Source of the DNA: Hermatobates lingyangjiaoensis
Lineage: Eukaryota; Arthropoda; Insecta; Hemiptera; Hermatobatidae
NCBI GenBank assembly: GCA_026182355.1
Contig: JAPFBL010000002.1
Location: 2,232,001 to 2,296,000, forward strand
Reading direction: 5' to 3'
Length of the DNA: 64,000 nt
Shown: in pieces, positions 1 to 9,772 of the stretch
How positions within the stretch are numbered: position 1 is the first letter of the stretch
How the letters are laid out: the number at the start of each line of letters is the position of its first letter
Translations under genes and position numbers: made by a program
Notes under the pieces: model-generated
What the model saw: only the letters and a program-made list of their open reading frames with translations
The model's database searches: none
Told to the model about the DNA's origin: nothing

Positions 1-1414
1 CATTATAAATAGTTTTTTTCATTATTGCATGCTTGAATTACAAAATGTTTCTATTTAGAAGTTTAAATAACTGGTATTACCCAATAAAAGTTGTAATAAA
101 TATGCATAAATCCTAACCCACAGTTGGTACTTTAAACATGACTGTCACATTGATATCATAACTTATAGAGAGTAAAGGTACCCCATATAATATCTTTTTA
201 ATTATCTTGAGAGTTCAATAAGAATGGAGTAGGAGGATTTAATAAATTGGGGTCTGAAATAGAATAGCTTGTTTCATTTTAGTAAAAAAAAATTATGAAA
301 AAGAGAGCCTTGAAAGTCAACTGGAAGTTTTTCACGCTGCACCTGTTGTAAATGAATATTAAAATATTATATTTAAATATTTTTAAAATGCATAGTTTTA
401 CTAAAAAGTGCTGTTATAAGTATTTTTGAATTAAAATAGTTTAATATACTTCAACATTTTTTGGGGTTTTCAGAAGGTTATTACTTCTCGGCATCTGTGA
501 GGACAAAAGCTTAACAGTAAAGCCGAGGTCAGTAAAATGTCATAAGTAGTTCTCATTACCTAATGTTTCATATTACACTTCCAAGTTTGGACGAGGAAGA
601 GTAAGCGTACATTCACCTAACAGCTGGAACGCCAAAAAAGCCATATTGAACATATTCATAAGAAAAATACTAATATAAAAATAATTAAAAAAGGAAGTGA
701 TCATCGTAGACTAAAAAGTAAGTCAAAACCTAAATTACACTATGCAAAAACATAAGTCAAATATAAATATTCAAGTAGAAATAGAAGTGATAAAATTTTT
801 AAATTATTTGGATTTTCTCAACTCAGGAAACATTTTTTATTTATTGCTGAATCTAATTAGACCATTTACCTACATGAATTATGAACAAGTCAATCACGTC
901 AATTACGTTTAAACTTATATAAATGGAAATCAGAAAACAACAGCATTTATCTCCTGATTATGATCGATTGACGCTTGAAATATGTTCAGTTTTAGAAATA
1001 TATATTACATTACAAAGACGAAATGGCTTGGAAAGCTGATGAAAAAAGAATTGTCAGCCAAGTGCTGTTACATCCTTGATAATGTATCGCATGTATTCAT
1101 GCTACCAAAATTTACAATTATAAGACACACACCAATCTGCAGAACTTATTTTATTGCATTCAGAGAACTATGAAATGGGTATTTCCATTGAAAACTCTCT
1201 CTCGAATGCAACTCGATGCAGTTACTCTATATATTCTCATTGAGGGTAAATGAAGGCAACTTTCACTTGTTACTTTAAAACCAACAAATAATATTTTAAA
1301 TTCTATCTGTAACAATCAGTTTGATCATTACAGTTCTGAAGTTCCAAAGAGTGCTGAACTTGGTGGCATCCATTTCGCCCGCATTTAAAAGTAATGTGTT
1401 AATATTTATATATA
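1..1414. other. AT-rich DNA without recognisable gene
   Basis: Both strands are dense in stop codons and the longest frame (982-1173) has no protein-like pattern. I see no mobile-element terminus, RNA gene or tandem repeat. The stretch ends at the Helitron terminus at 1415. Confidence 0.6.
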
Positions 1415-2054
1415 CTAGACTACCCGTGACCCGTTGTGTCACTCAGAAATTATAGTAATAGCTATTGAAATAAATTCACTGAACTTGATTGACAGGGATA
1501 ATTTTAATTGTTATTTCTTGTTATTAAGGCACGGAAACAGATTCTTATATGGCCCAAGCTTTTGATATAGTATTCTTAACATGATTCAAGATATATACAC
1601 AGTAAGTATATTTAGCAAAATAAAAATCATTTAAAAATAAATTAAAATAATTTATTTTATGACATAAATAAATAAAAAATTATTTCAAGTTATATACACA
1701 ATCAAATATATTTAAAACAAACAAAACTTGTAAATTGAAATATTTAATTTATTCACCCAGCATAAAATAACATTAATTAAAAGAATGTGTCTTTATAATA
1801 TTATCTTAGAACATACGTATTTTATCTGACAGTTGTGTTCAAGTTTGTTTCTAAAATTATTCATTTTTAACCTCTAATGTAATAGTTATATATTATAGGC
1901 TAACCTGACCTCCTAATACGATTTGTTATAATATAATACAACTACAACAAAGCCAATCACAACAAAAATAAAGATTATAATATTTCAGGTCTCTATCTCC
2001 ACGGAAAATGGTGAATAATCAAACAAACAAACTCAGGAACTTAAGAAATAGAGA
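1415..2054 (-). mobile_element. Non-autonomous Helitron, copy 1
   Basis: One of three related copies in the window (others at 41313 and 60347). Read on the minus strand it begins TCTCTATTTC (the Helitron 5' TC), carries a subterminal block with the pattern CACCATTTTCCGTGGAGA shared with the other copies, and ends CACGGGTAGTCTAG, a Helitron CTAG 3' end. It sits between an A at 1414 and a T at 2055, the A/T target expected for rolling-circle insertion without target duplication. It has no coding capacity. Similarity to the 60347 copy runs over most of the length, with a divergent segment around 1880-1990. Its last 15 bases match the 3' end of the helicase-bearing relic that ends at 9772, which could be its autonomous relative (inference). 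Confidence 0.8.
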
Positions 2055-2408
2055 TGTATACAAGCAGACGTTCAAGTCTTTGACGCGAATTTTACAAAAA
2101 TACAAAGATGATACGTGGTATTCCAAAGTATTATTAGTATTATAGAATTGTAGAAAATATCATTATTAATTCAGTCCATAACTGTCTTTAGATCTGGAGT
2201 TTCTTTTACGTTTTGCAGCTTTAGATACAGAGCTAAAATTTGATTTTATTCTATGCTTACTTCTTATTTAGTGCGTGGATAGTAGAACTCACTTTTTTAA
2301 AGCGAGGAAATTAAACGATAAACGCAAACGAAATTAAACCAACTAACAAAAATACTTGCTACAGTAAAAGTACCTGTATATTGTAAGCTATATAGCCGTA
2401 TATCTGTG

Positions 2409-2541
2409 TAGAAAGCCAAACAGCTGAAAAGTTCATAACTTCGCTTCTACGTTGAATTTCAGATCCATTCAAATCTTAGCTTTTAAGTTAGATATAAACA
2501 AATCTACAGTCAAAGTTCCAGCTTGCTATGCCTTATAGTGG
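2409..2541 (-). repeat. Copy of the 147-bp repeat unit of 38.3-38.6 kb
   Basis: The reverse complement matches the two tandem units at 38307-38609, including CCACTATAAGGCATAGCAAG, the 'aactttgac.gtagattt' stretch and 'agaagcgaagttatg'. It lies just upstream of the hAT relic. No coding sequence. It is probably a transposon fragment; the parent element is not identified. Confidence 0.65.
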
Positions 2542-2639
2542 TATAGTGCAAAAAGATATTTTGAAACGTTGCATTCTCATCTCGGTATAACAACAGACTA
2601 AGAAAGAAAAACGTAATTTTTACTAAAGCAGAGGATAAT

Positions 2640-3990
2640 TTTTGCCAAAGCTGTGTTTTAAAAGGATTTTTGATTCCATAAAGTATTATTACAGCTGCTA
2701 CTTTTTAAACTGTCCATTACATCACACACCAATGGAAAACCTATTTCAGAAGGAGAATTTGAAAAAAAAGTGTTTTATGAATGTCGTTCTACATTGTTTG
2801 CTGGTTTTAATGAAAAATACTTTATTATAAGCCTATAAATGAGTTACCATCAAGTCGGAATATAGCCAAAGATTGAGAAATAGAATTAGAAAAAAACAGT
2901 TTTTCGCAAATACATTACAACTTAAATTATGCAGAAATGTGTTCAGTTACTTTAGATGAGCGCAATGATGTAAATGGTTGCTTATACACAATTAGCAGTT
3001 TTTGCTCTGTATAAGTCTGGAAATATAATGAAAGAAGAGCTCATAAAACTTATAACTTTTATTTAATCATAAATTAACTTTGTACCGGTCTGATATTTTT
3101 AAAGAATTTATATTACATTTAAAGAAATAGATACTGACTTAAAAAAAAATAATTTTGTAACAACAGTTGATGCACCGATTTTGGTAGGAATTCAGGATTT
3201 TAAGCAAAATATTTTACATTCCCCTCATTGAATTTGATTGCATAATACACTAGCAAGTTGTCTGTACGAAGCATGGTTTAAAATATTTTCCAAGGTAATG
3301 TCAGTAGTAATGAAAATTATCATCTTTCTAAACTCAAGAGATCTTAATAAAGGGCAATTTGATTATTTTTTAGAGGAAATTGACTACCAATATTGAGGGA
3401 TTCTAACATGAAACAGCGTGTGATGCCTTAGGCTTGGAGAAGTCCTTAGTCGCTTTGCAACCTTATTAGAATAAATGAACGTCTTTTTAATGGAATATGA
3501 CAATAGTTTCGATGAATTATTCAACACACATTGGTTAAATGTTTTATTTTTTTTATGCGACATCACTCAGCATTTTAATGAACTGAATAAAAAAAACTTC
3601 AAGGAAATAGACTAATTGTTTTAACGATGTTTCAAAATATTAAAATATTTATAATGAAACTAAACATCTTTTCTAAGGATTTGGAAATTAAAGTCATTAA
3701 ATATTTTCCTCAATGACAAAGCAAAATATATTTCACATTATTTTATATATTTTTTGTATCGATACAAAACAGAATTTGAAACAATGGAGTTAACAGAATT
3801 TATATGGTTAGGTTTTGGTAATTTAGAAATGGAATTAGTTGAATTTCGAAGCAGCCTTGTGTAGGAAACAAAAATTTGAACACTTGATTTCTGAAGAAAA
3901 AGGAAAATTCTGTGAAAGTAGTGCAGATAACATCGATTGCACAATATATTAAACTGTGGGATTATTTACCAAATAATTTTATATCAATGG
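2640..3990 (+). pseudogene. Decayed hAT-type transposase (Buster/ZBED5/GTF2IRD2-like)
   Basis: Three-frame reading recovers an ordered series of fragments typical of this hAT transposase family, broken by many stops and frameshifts. In order: NGKPISEGEFEKKVFYEC with FAGFNEKYFII (2728-2816); INELPSSRNIAK (about 2836-2872), matching the 'ISLSRNTVARR' region; TLDERNDVNG (about 2948-2980) at the place of the conserved LDESTD motif, which holds the first catalytic Asp; FDCIIH.QVVCTKHGL (about 3230-3278), the 'HCIIHQ' region; LNKGQFDYFLEEIDYQY (3343-3393); LGEVLSRFATLLE then FLCDITQHFNELNKK (3430-3595). Past about 3780 the match is weak (MELTEFIWLG at about 3785). Order and spacing fit a transposase of 500-650 residues, but no frame stays open for long, so it is dead. 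I found no terminal inverted repeats and no N-terminal BED finger. The AT-rich tail 3990-4482 holds nothing further. Confidence 0.65.
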
Positions 3991-4482
3991 AAAAACTAGT
4001 TAACGTTCTTTTAAAGGGTATATTAATAGTTAATTTGGTAATATACATTGCATATAATATTCATTATTCTTTGTTCACTCAAAAACATATTGTCATTTCC
4101 ACCAAGAACTTAAGAATTATATGTGCTTCAAAATTTGGTAAAATAATACAATTCTATTAACACAATTTAAATAACGTATCAAATATCGTCAATATTACTT
4201 AAAAATATTTAAGTTCAACAATACTTGGTTGCATGATCAGCTCACTGTTCTTAATAATGTTGGAAATGGTTGTTTGAGTGTGGTAGCATTGTTAATGTCA
4301 AGAGACTAAGGTGTTGACTCAGTTACATCAACGCATTTGCGTTTCCGCGAAACTAGTGCGGAAGAACCAGTATTTTCACTCCTTCTAAAAATACTGTCAC
4401 CGTCTGTGTGAGACCTAATCAAAGTACTCTTGAAATTAATCGCTACATTTAATTTCACCAGAAGGCCCAAAATAAAAAAAAA

Positions 4483-5841
4483 TCAGGAGTGGCATACACT
4501 CAACTTTACTATATGTAAACAAAATATCATACTTCTTCGGTATATAATATTCTATTTAGGTATCATATAAATGTCTAAATGGGAAATATTTATTAGTCTT
4601 TCATTTCTGCAGGTAGTAAGATAGTGATTGATTCGCTTAACAATATATATGCATATTTTTGAATAGCACACCACTGATACATATAATATCATTGATTGTT
4701 ATTTCACGCGTTTATGTGAAATCTTTTTATATAATATCATTAGTATAACTACAATAGTAATAACAGTTTTTGAAAAGAGAAAAAGGCGACTTCTTGTTAC
4801 TAAATAATCTCTTGCAGCAGAACATGGCTTTTGTTCCAATACCAGTGGATCTCATACATAGTTTACGTGACCTCCTTTTAAATTGAATATTTAAGAAAAA
4901 TATTCCTATTTAAACTTGAAAATATTCCTATTTTATCCGAAAAATGTCAGAAACATCTAAGAAAAAGTGTCGTTTTAAGATAATTTTTAATTTAAGATGT
5001 AGGATAATTACATTAGGAACAAGAAAGAGTTGTTCAATTTTGAATTATGTTTTACATTTTTGGTATTTGATAGAATTATTATACTGGGAATTTTATTGCT
5101 TTCTAGTCTTTAATAAAAATGGCTTTTCTTTTCCTTTGTCAAAAATCATACCTACCAATTCACTCTGATTGAGAGTAATCTTTTTCCTGCGAGTTGAACT
5201 CTGTCATTAGGTTGCTGTGAATGTATGTTGAGAAAAAATATATAAGTAATTAGCCAGTTTAGCATATTCAAATCAATACATACTCAATACTGACTGCTTA
5301 GTCAAAGCTGGCTATGTAGTATAATTTAAAACGTTTATAGCTAGCAGCTTCTAAATGTTGAAAATAATAGATATGAACTATTGGACTAGAATAGTGAAAA
5401 AACTGGATATTTGTCAACAAACATAACTCCTCTTTCTTGAGGAAAGAGTCAATTCCTCACACTTCAATATTATCCGACGATTCTATGATTCATAAACACA
5501 AAAAAAATTTCATTCATAATAAGTTTTGTTTAATGGAATAAATCCATTATACCATGGAAAGCAACAAAAATTTATGTTTATTGGTGGCCTTTGGTGAATG
5601 TAATTTAAAAAAAAATATTTCAACTCATTCTCCACTAAATTTTCGAAATTTTAGCTATAGTTTTATTTTGAATCCGTTAAACGGTATTTTTTTGTATAGC
5701 TCTCGCAAACTTTCTCACCTACACACAGATATCATCGAAAAAACTTCATAAAACAACTTCTGGGACCTCAAAACATGTAATTCCGCCAAAATATCAAGAT
5801 CAAATTTTTTCATATCACTATACTTTACTTATAGTAAAGTA
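4483..5841 (+). repeat. Element A, forward copy (internally rearranged)
   Basis: Starts with the family's 5' end, GGAGTGGCATACACTCAACT followed by a TTTACTATATGTAAA hairpin, and ends with the 3' hairpin ACTTTACTTATAGTAAAGT. Middle blocks match the full copies at 6942 and 57033. About 5400-5560 has been replaced by unrelated or subfamily sequence, which shortens this copy to 1.36 kb. No coding capacity. It carries a 35-bp insertion at 4694-4728. Confidence 0.8.
4694..4728 (+). mobile_element. 35-bp retroelement tail insertion with 13-bp target duplication
   Basis: Inside element A, 35 bp containing the hairpin ATTTCACGCGTTTATGTGAAAT are flanked by direct copies of ATATAATATCATT (4681-4693 and 4729-4741). 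The empty site is visible in another element A copy (minus strand around 33336-33361), where 'tataatatcattagtataac' is uninterrupted. The insert matches the reverse complement of 52645-52680, the outer end of one of the foldback units in the 52.6-kb cluster. It therefore looks like an extremely 5'-truncated retroelement insertion, possibly Penelope-like. Confidence 0.75.
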
Positions 5842-6941
5842 AAAAGCAACTTATCTTTTGTTTGAAACTACATACAGTGAGAAAGAAGTGGAAAAAATAT
5901 ACTCACCTGCATCTCCCTTTTTATAAGACGCAAAATACTTTATCAAATAACTTAATGTAATAATTATTTACCATAAAACCATTAATTAATTAAATTAATT
6001 ACGTATATGTATATAATATTAAAAAAATATGATTATGTTTGTTTATGATAAAAAGTGGATGAGAAAAATGTTTATTTAGTTCCAAAATTAGAAGACGTAT
6101 GGTTACTATATGGAGGAGACATTCGTTAATGTGACATAACTAAAAAATCCCCAACACATTATGGAAATGTTTGTTGTTTCATATTGATAATATTGTTCTA
6201 TAGAATTTAAAATTATAGAATGAAGATAAGTTATCCTTAAATAAGATATACATTTTTTTTAATAAAATTTCAGAATCGAATTGATTCATTTTTTGGGGAT
6301 GAAATAATAAAACAGATGCTTGAAGGTTTGGTTAATGGTTTCATGATATTGACCTGTCATCTCAAGACGAGGCTATTGACTCTTCGGGCGCTGACCTGGG
6401 CTTGCCGCTGCACAACTCATTGACTGGAGTAAGCTGCCCTGGAAAAGCCTTACTTCTCTCTTACCAAAACTCCGCCAATCCTATTATTATTCTTCCTTCA
6501 AAATTTACAACTGATCGTTATGCTATAAAGGCGGTAAAATTGCCAGCATTTCCTACAAAATAATAAGTGTTTTAGATGAAATTGAATAGTTAAGGACGTG
6601 TATGTTTTAATTAGAAATATCTGATGAGGAGTGGTGACTCGAGGTGAAAGAGATCAGATGAACCAAGCTCATTTGTGAGAGACTCGGAGGCATTGAGCTG
6701 TGCATAACTACCACTGTCTGCTTATTAAAAATATATTTAATTTTAAATACATAAATCTTATTAACAACTCAACAGGGTTACTAATATGTTACTAATACTA
6801 TTAAGTTACTTACAGGGAACCACGGGAAAAATGAACTAACTTTTCTCACAAATATGATTAAACGACAATTAAAAACCAGCAAATAAGAAACTAATTCTAA
6901 TAAAACGATGCAAAGAAATTATTGTAGACAATAGAACTATT
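5842..6941. other. AT-rich spacer between element A copies
   Basis: No gene seen. A short GC-richer patch at about 6355-6480 has no protein-like frame and no recognised motif. Confidence 0.5.
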
Positions 6942-8690
6942 TTTTACTTTACTATAAGTATTACTTTACTATAAGTAAAGTATAGTGATCGTGAAAAAAT
7001 TCAATCTCGAGATTTTGACGGAATTACATGTTTTGAGGTCCCAGAAGTCGTTTTATGACGTTTTTACGATGATGTCTGTGTGTGTGTAGGTGGGTGGGTG
7101 GGTGGGTGCGTGTGTTGGCATTGCTTGTTACCACGCTACGGTCCAGAATCTTTGATGGATCAAGTTGATATTTTACACAAAAATGGGCCTAATAGGGAAG
7201 AAGATTCCTATTGTTTGGGAAGAATTATGCATGATGGGAAAGTCATTTTTTTTGCCAAAAACCGTTTTTTTTTAAACATTTATTTCTCATAAACTGATAA
7301 CTCTAGAGTTTTGAAATTTTCACATTATCTTTGAGGTTTCAAATGCAACAAACGAAAAATATATTCAGAATTTTAAAACAACAGGAAATATTTTTTTCAA
7401 TAAAATGTAAAAATTTTGACTTATAATTCAATCTCAAACCTTGTGAGAGCGATACAAGCCATACTGTTTGACGGACAAGAATGAAACTATGCCTATAAAT
7501 AGAACATTATATCGAGAATGAGTTGAAATATTTTTTTCTAAAATTACATTCCCTAAAGGGTCGTTACAGTACGATTTGTGTTTTCAGAAAATGTTTTTTT
7601 GACGCTAAACGGCTCGTTAAAAATAATGAAAATTTGACCAAAAATGGAACAAAAAATTAGCAATTCATAAAAAAAAATTCATGAAGTTTCAATTACGGGA
7701 AAGAGCAATAACGATATAAAAACTCTTTGTTTATCCTAGACTAATTTTAGGAACAACAAAGAGTTGTTCAATTTTGAATTATGTTTTACATTTTTGGTAT
7801 TTGATAGAATTTTTGGTCAAAAATATTAACTATAAAAATATAGTTAATATTTTTATTACACGTATCTACTTTTAATTTTTTATATTTTTTTACATTGTTT
7901 ACATTGACTTAGAAATTTTTTGAGCGAATCCACTGAGATAAAATTGATGTTTCTAATGGAAAAATGAAAATATTATTGACTTATAAGAGATGTAAGAGGA
8001 ATAATATTGTGCAGGTAAATGATAACACTCATTAAAAAAAAATTTGTATATATGTTATTTGACAAAGGGAAAGGAAAATGATCTTATTAAATACTAAGAA
8101 GCCATAAAATTCCCAGCATAATAATTCTGTTAAAAACCAAAAATGTAAAAGATAATTCAAAATATAAATCTTTCGTTTAGAGATTAATAACTGTAATTAT
8201 CTTACATCTTTAATTAACAAATCACCTTAAAACAACATTTTCTTCGCTGTTTAAGATGTTTTTCAGAGAAAAAAAGGGTATTTTACCGTTTCAAATTTGA
8301 AAATTTTACATTAATATTCAATGCAGAAGGATGTCAAGTAAACAATGTAAGAAATCTACTGGCTATTTGAACAATAGCCATGTTCTCTTGTAGGATAATA
8401 TTTCGTTTCAAGAAATGTTCACATTGGTTTTTCAAAAATGTTATTACTGCTGTAGTTATACTAATGAAATTATTTGCAAATAATAAATTATTTGTGATGT
8501 ACAAAAATAAGCTTATAAATTGATATGTCCTTCAATCACTATCTGTACTACCTCACGAATGCAATGCTAATAATTATATCCCATTAGATATTTATGTTAT
8601 GCTTAAATGATACGTTATGTTTTATATACTCAAGAAATTTGACATTGAGTTACTTATAGTAAAGTAGAGTGTGGGCCACTCCAGATTTTT
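6942..8690 (-). repeat. Element A, full-length reverse copy
   Basis: Reads on the minus strand from the 5' end at about 8690 (TCTGGAGTGGCCCACACTC) to a duplicated 3' hairpin at 6942-6981 (TACTTTACT-ATA-AGTAAAGTA, a 9-bp stem). It aligns with the forward copy at 57033 over nearly the whole 1.75 kb. No frame is coding. Differences from the other copies: a GTGG/GT microsatellite at 7077-7110 in the family's purine-pyrimidine tract; a roughly 60-bp internal piece (7748-7810) that reads in forward-copy orientation inside this reverse copy; and next to it a perfect 13-bp hairpin at 7822-7851. Confidence 0.85.
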
Positions 8691-8866
8691 TGAAATACTA
8701 CAAGATAACTCAATGGTAATAATAAAAAAACCAATTAGTTCAAAACTATTTAAATTCTTTGTACAAGAAAATAAAATTTACATTTGTTCAAGATAAATAT
8801 AATAAGATAAATTACCTAGATGTAACTATGGAAAAACTGATAATGATCCAAAATACACAAACCTTT

Positions 8867-9232
8867 TCATATCCCTGACTCTCCTCCTGCCGGTAGGCCC
8901 ACAGTCTTTACAGAAGTACGTTCAGTCTTTAGCCTCTTGCTTCGATCCAATCTTCCTACTGTAAATATACTTCTCACTTTGTCCACCTCATCGATAGCCT
9001 CTCTCTCCCCACTAATTTTGATCATTCCCTGATCATGGCTCCCATCTACATTAATTATCTCTAGAATTCCATAGACCACTCTCAGAGTTTCAATGCTCTT
9101 CAGATTTGCCTCAAATCGTAGAGCTCCTCCAGTGGCCAACAGTATCTTCACTTTCATAGCTGCTATATATATTGGAGAATTGAGTGCTGTATCATGCAAC
9201 CAGTTTTTTTCTAGAAAAGATCTTAGACCCAT
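8867..9232 (-). pseudogene. Unidentified 121-codon ORF, possibly a gene fragment
   Basis: I do not recognise this protein. It starts MGLRSFLEKNWLHD, contains KVKILLATGGALRF, RVVYGILEIINVDGSHDQG and KVRSIFTVGRLDRSKRL, and ends LPAGGESGI. It is one of the few frames in the window that look like coding sequence: GC content is clearly above the surroundings, composition is mixed and charged rather than K/N/I/F-rich, and it has no low-complexity runs. The frame is open upstream of the ATG for 11 codons before double stops near 9268. No signal peptide or membrane segment is visible. It could be an isolated exon, a transposon gene fragment or an endogenised non-retroviral virus fragment; nothing here decides. 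It sits between element A and a Helitron helicase relic on the opposite strand. Confidence 0.35.
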
Positions 9233-9293
9233 TTTTGGAAACTTATTGTTATTTAGACGATGTTTTTTTTATTACACGTATTTACTTTTAATT

Positions 9294-9317
9294 CTTGGCG
9301 CTACTCTCTGCGCCAAG
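9294..9317. other. Perfect 8-bp hairpin
   Basis: CTTGGCGC, 8-base loop, GCGCCAAG. It is GC-rich in an AT-rich setting, between the unidentified ORF and the Helitron helicase relic. The AT-rich block just before it resembles 7850-7880. Function unknown. Confidence 0.6.
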
Positions 9318-9474
9318 GGGACTTTTTGCTCTTCACTTCCGAAACATAAGCATGATTCAAAAAAGGAGCTCCTGTCATATGCATGAGAAATGCTGATCTA
9401 TCACGCTTATATAATGAAACAATACTAATAACTGAGGAACTTTAGGATAAAGTCATTGTTTGTAAAATTATCGT

Positions 9475-9772
9475 ATCACAGTTTCAAGGGGAAATAGTTT
9501 AATTCCATGATTGAAATTTGTTTTATCTAAAGAGGACAACATTTCTCAAGGTTTCAATTTCTAATTCAGTTAGCATATGTCATGACTATTCATAAGTCTC
9601 AAGGAGATAAGCTACAGAAAGTTTTAGTTCATTAATGTAAAACAGCATTTCAACATGCCTAATTACATGTTGCTCTCAGTACGGTCATTTAGAGATTATC
9701 TGCATTTAAGTGAACATGATTGTATTAAAAAGGGAAGGTGATGGATGACCCAACCGCTCACGGGTAGTCTAG
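9475..9772 (+). pseudogene. Helitron helicase C-terminus and 3' terminus
   Basis: Frame 9552-9635 reads QFLIQLAYVMTIHKSQGD then KLQKVLVH, matching the conserved 'LAFAMTINKSQGQ' block (motif V region) of the Pif1-like helicase domain in Helitron Rep/Hel proteins. About 20 bases later a second piece (FQHA.LHVALSTVI) corresponds to the 'SHGQLYVALSRV' motif VI region. Stops and a frameshift break it. The element ends at 9772 with CACGGGTAGTCTAG followed by T, the same 3' end as the non-autonomous copies at 1415 and 60347 but on the opposite strand. The 5' part of the protein and element is not visible. Confidence 0.72.

Noticed and set aside
9093..9386. 97-codon plus-strand ORF opposite the 8867-9232 frame
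   Set aside because: It overlaps the better protein-like minus frame and ends in low-complexity sequence; taken as a shadow.
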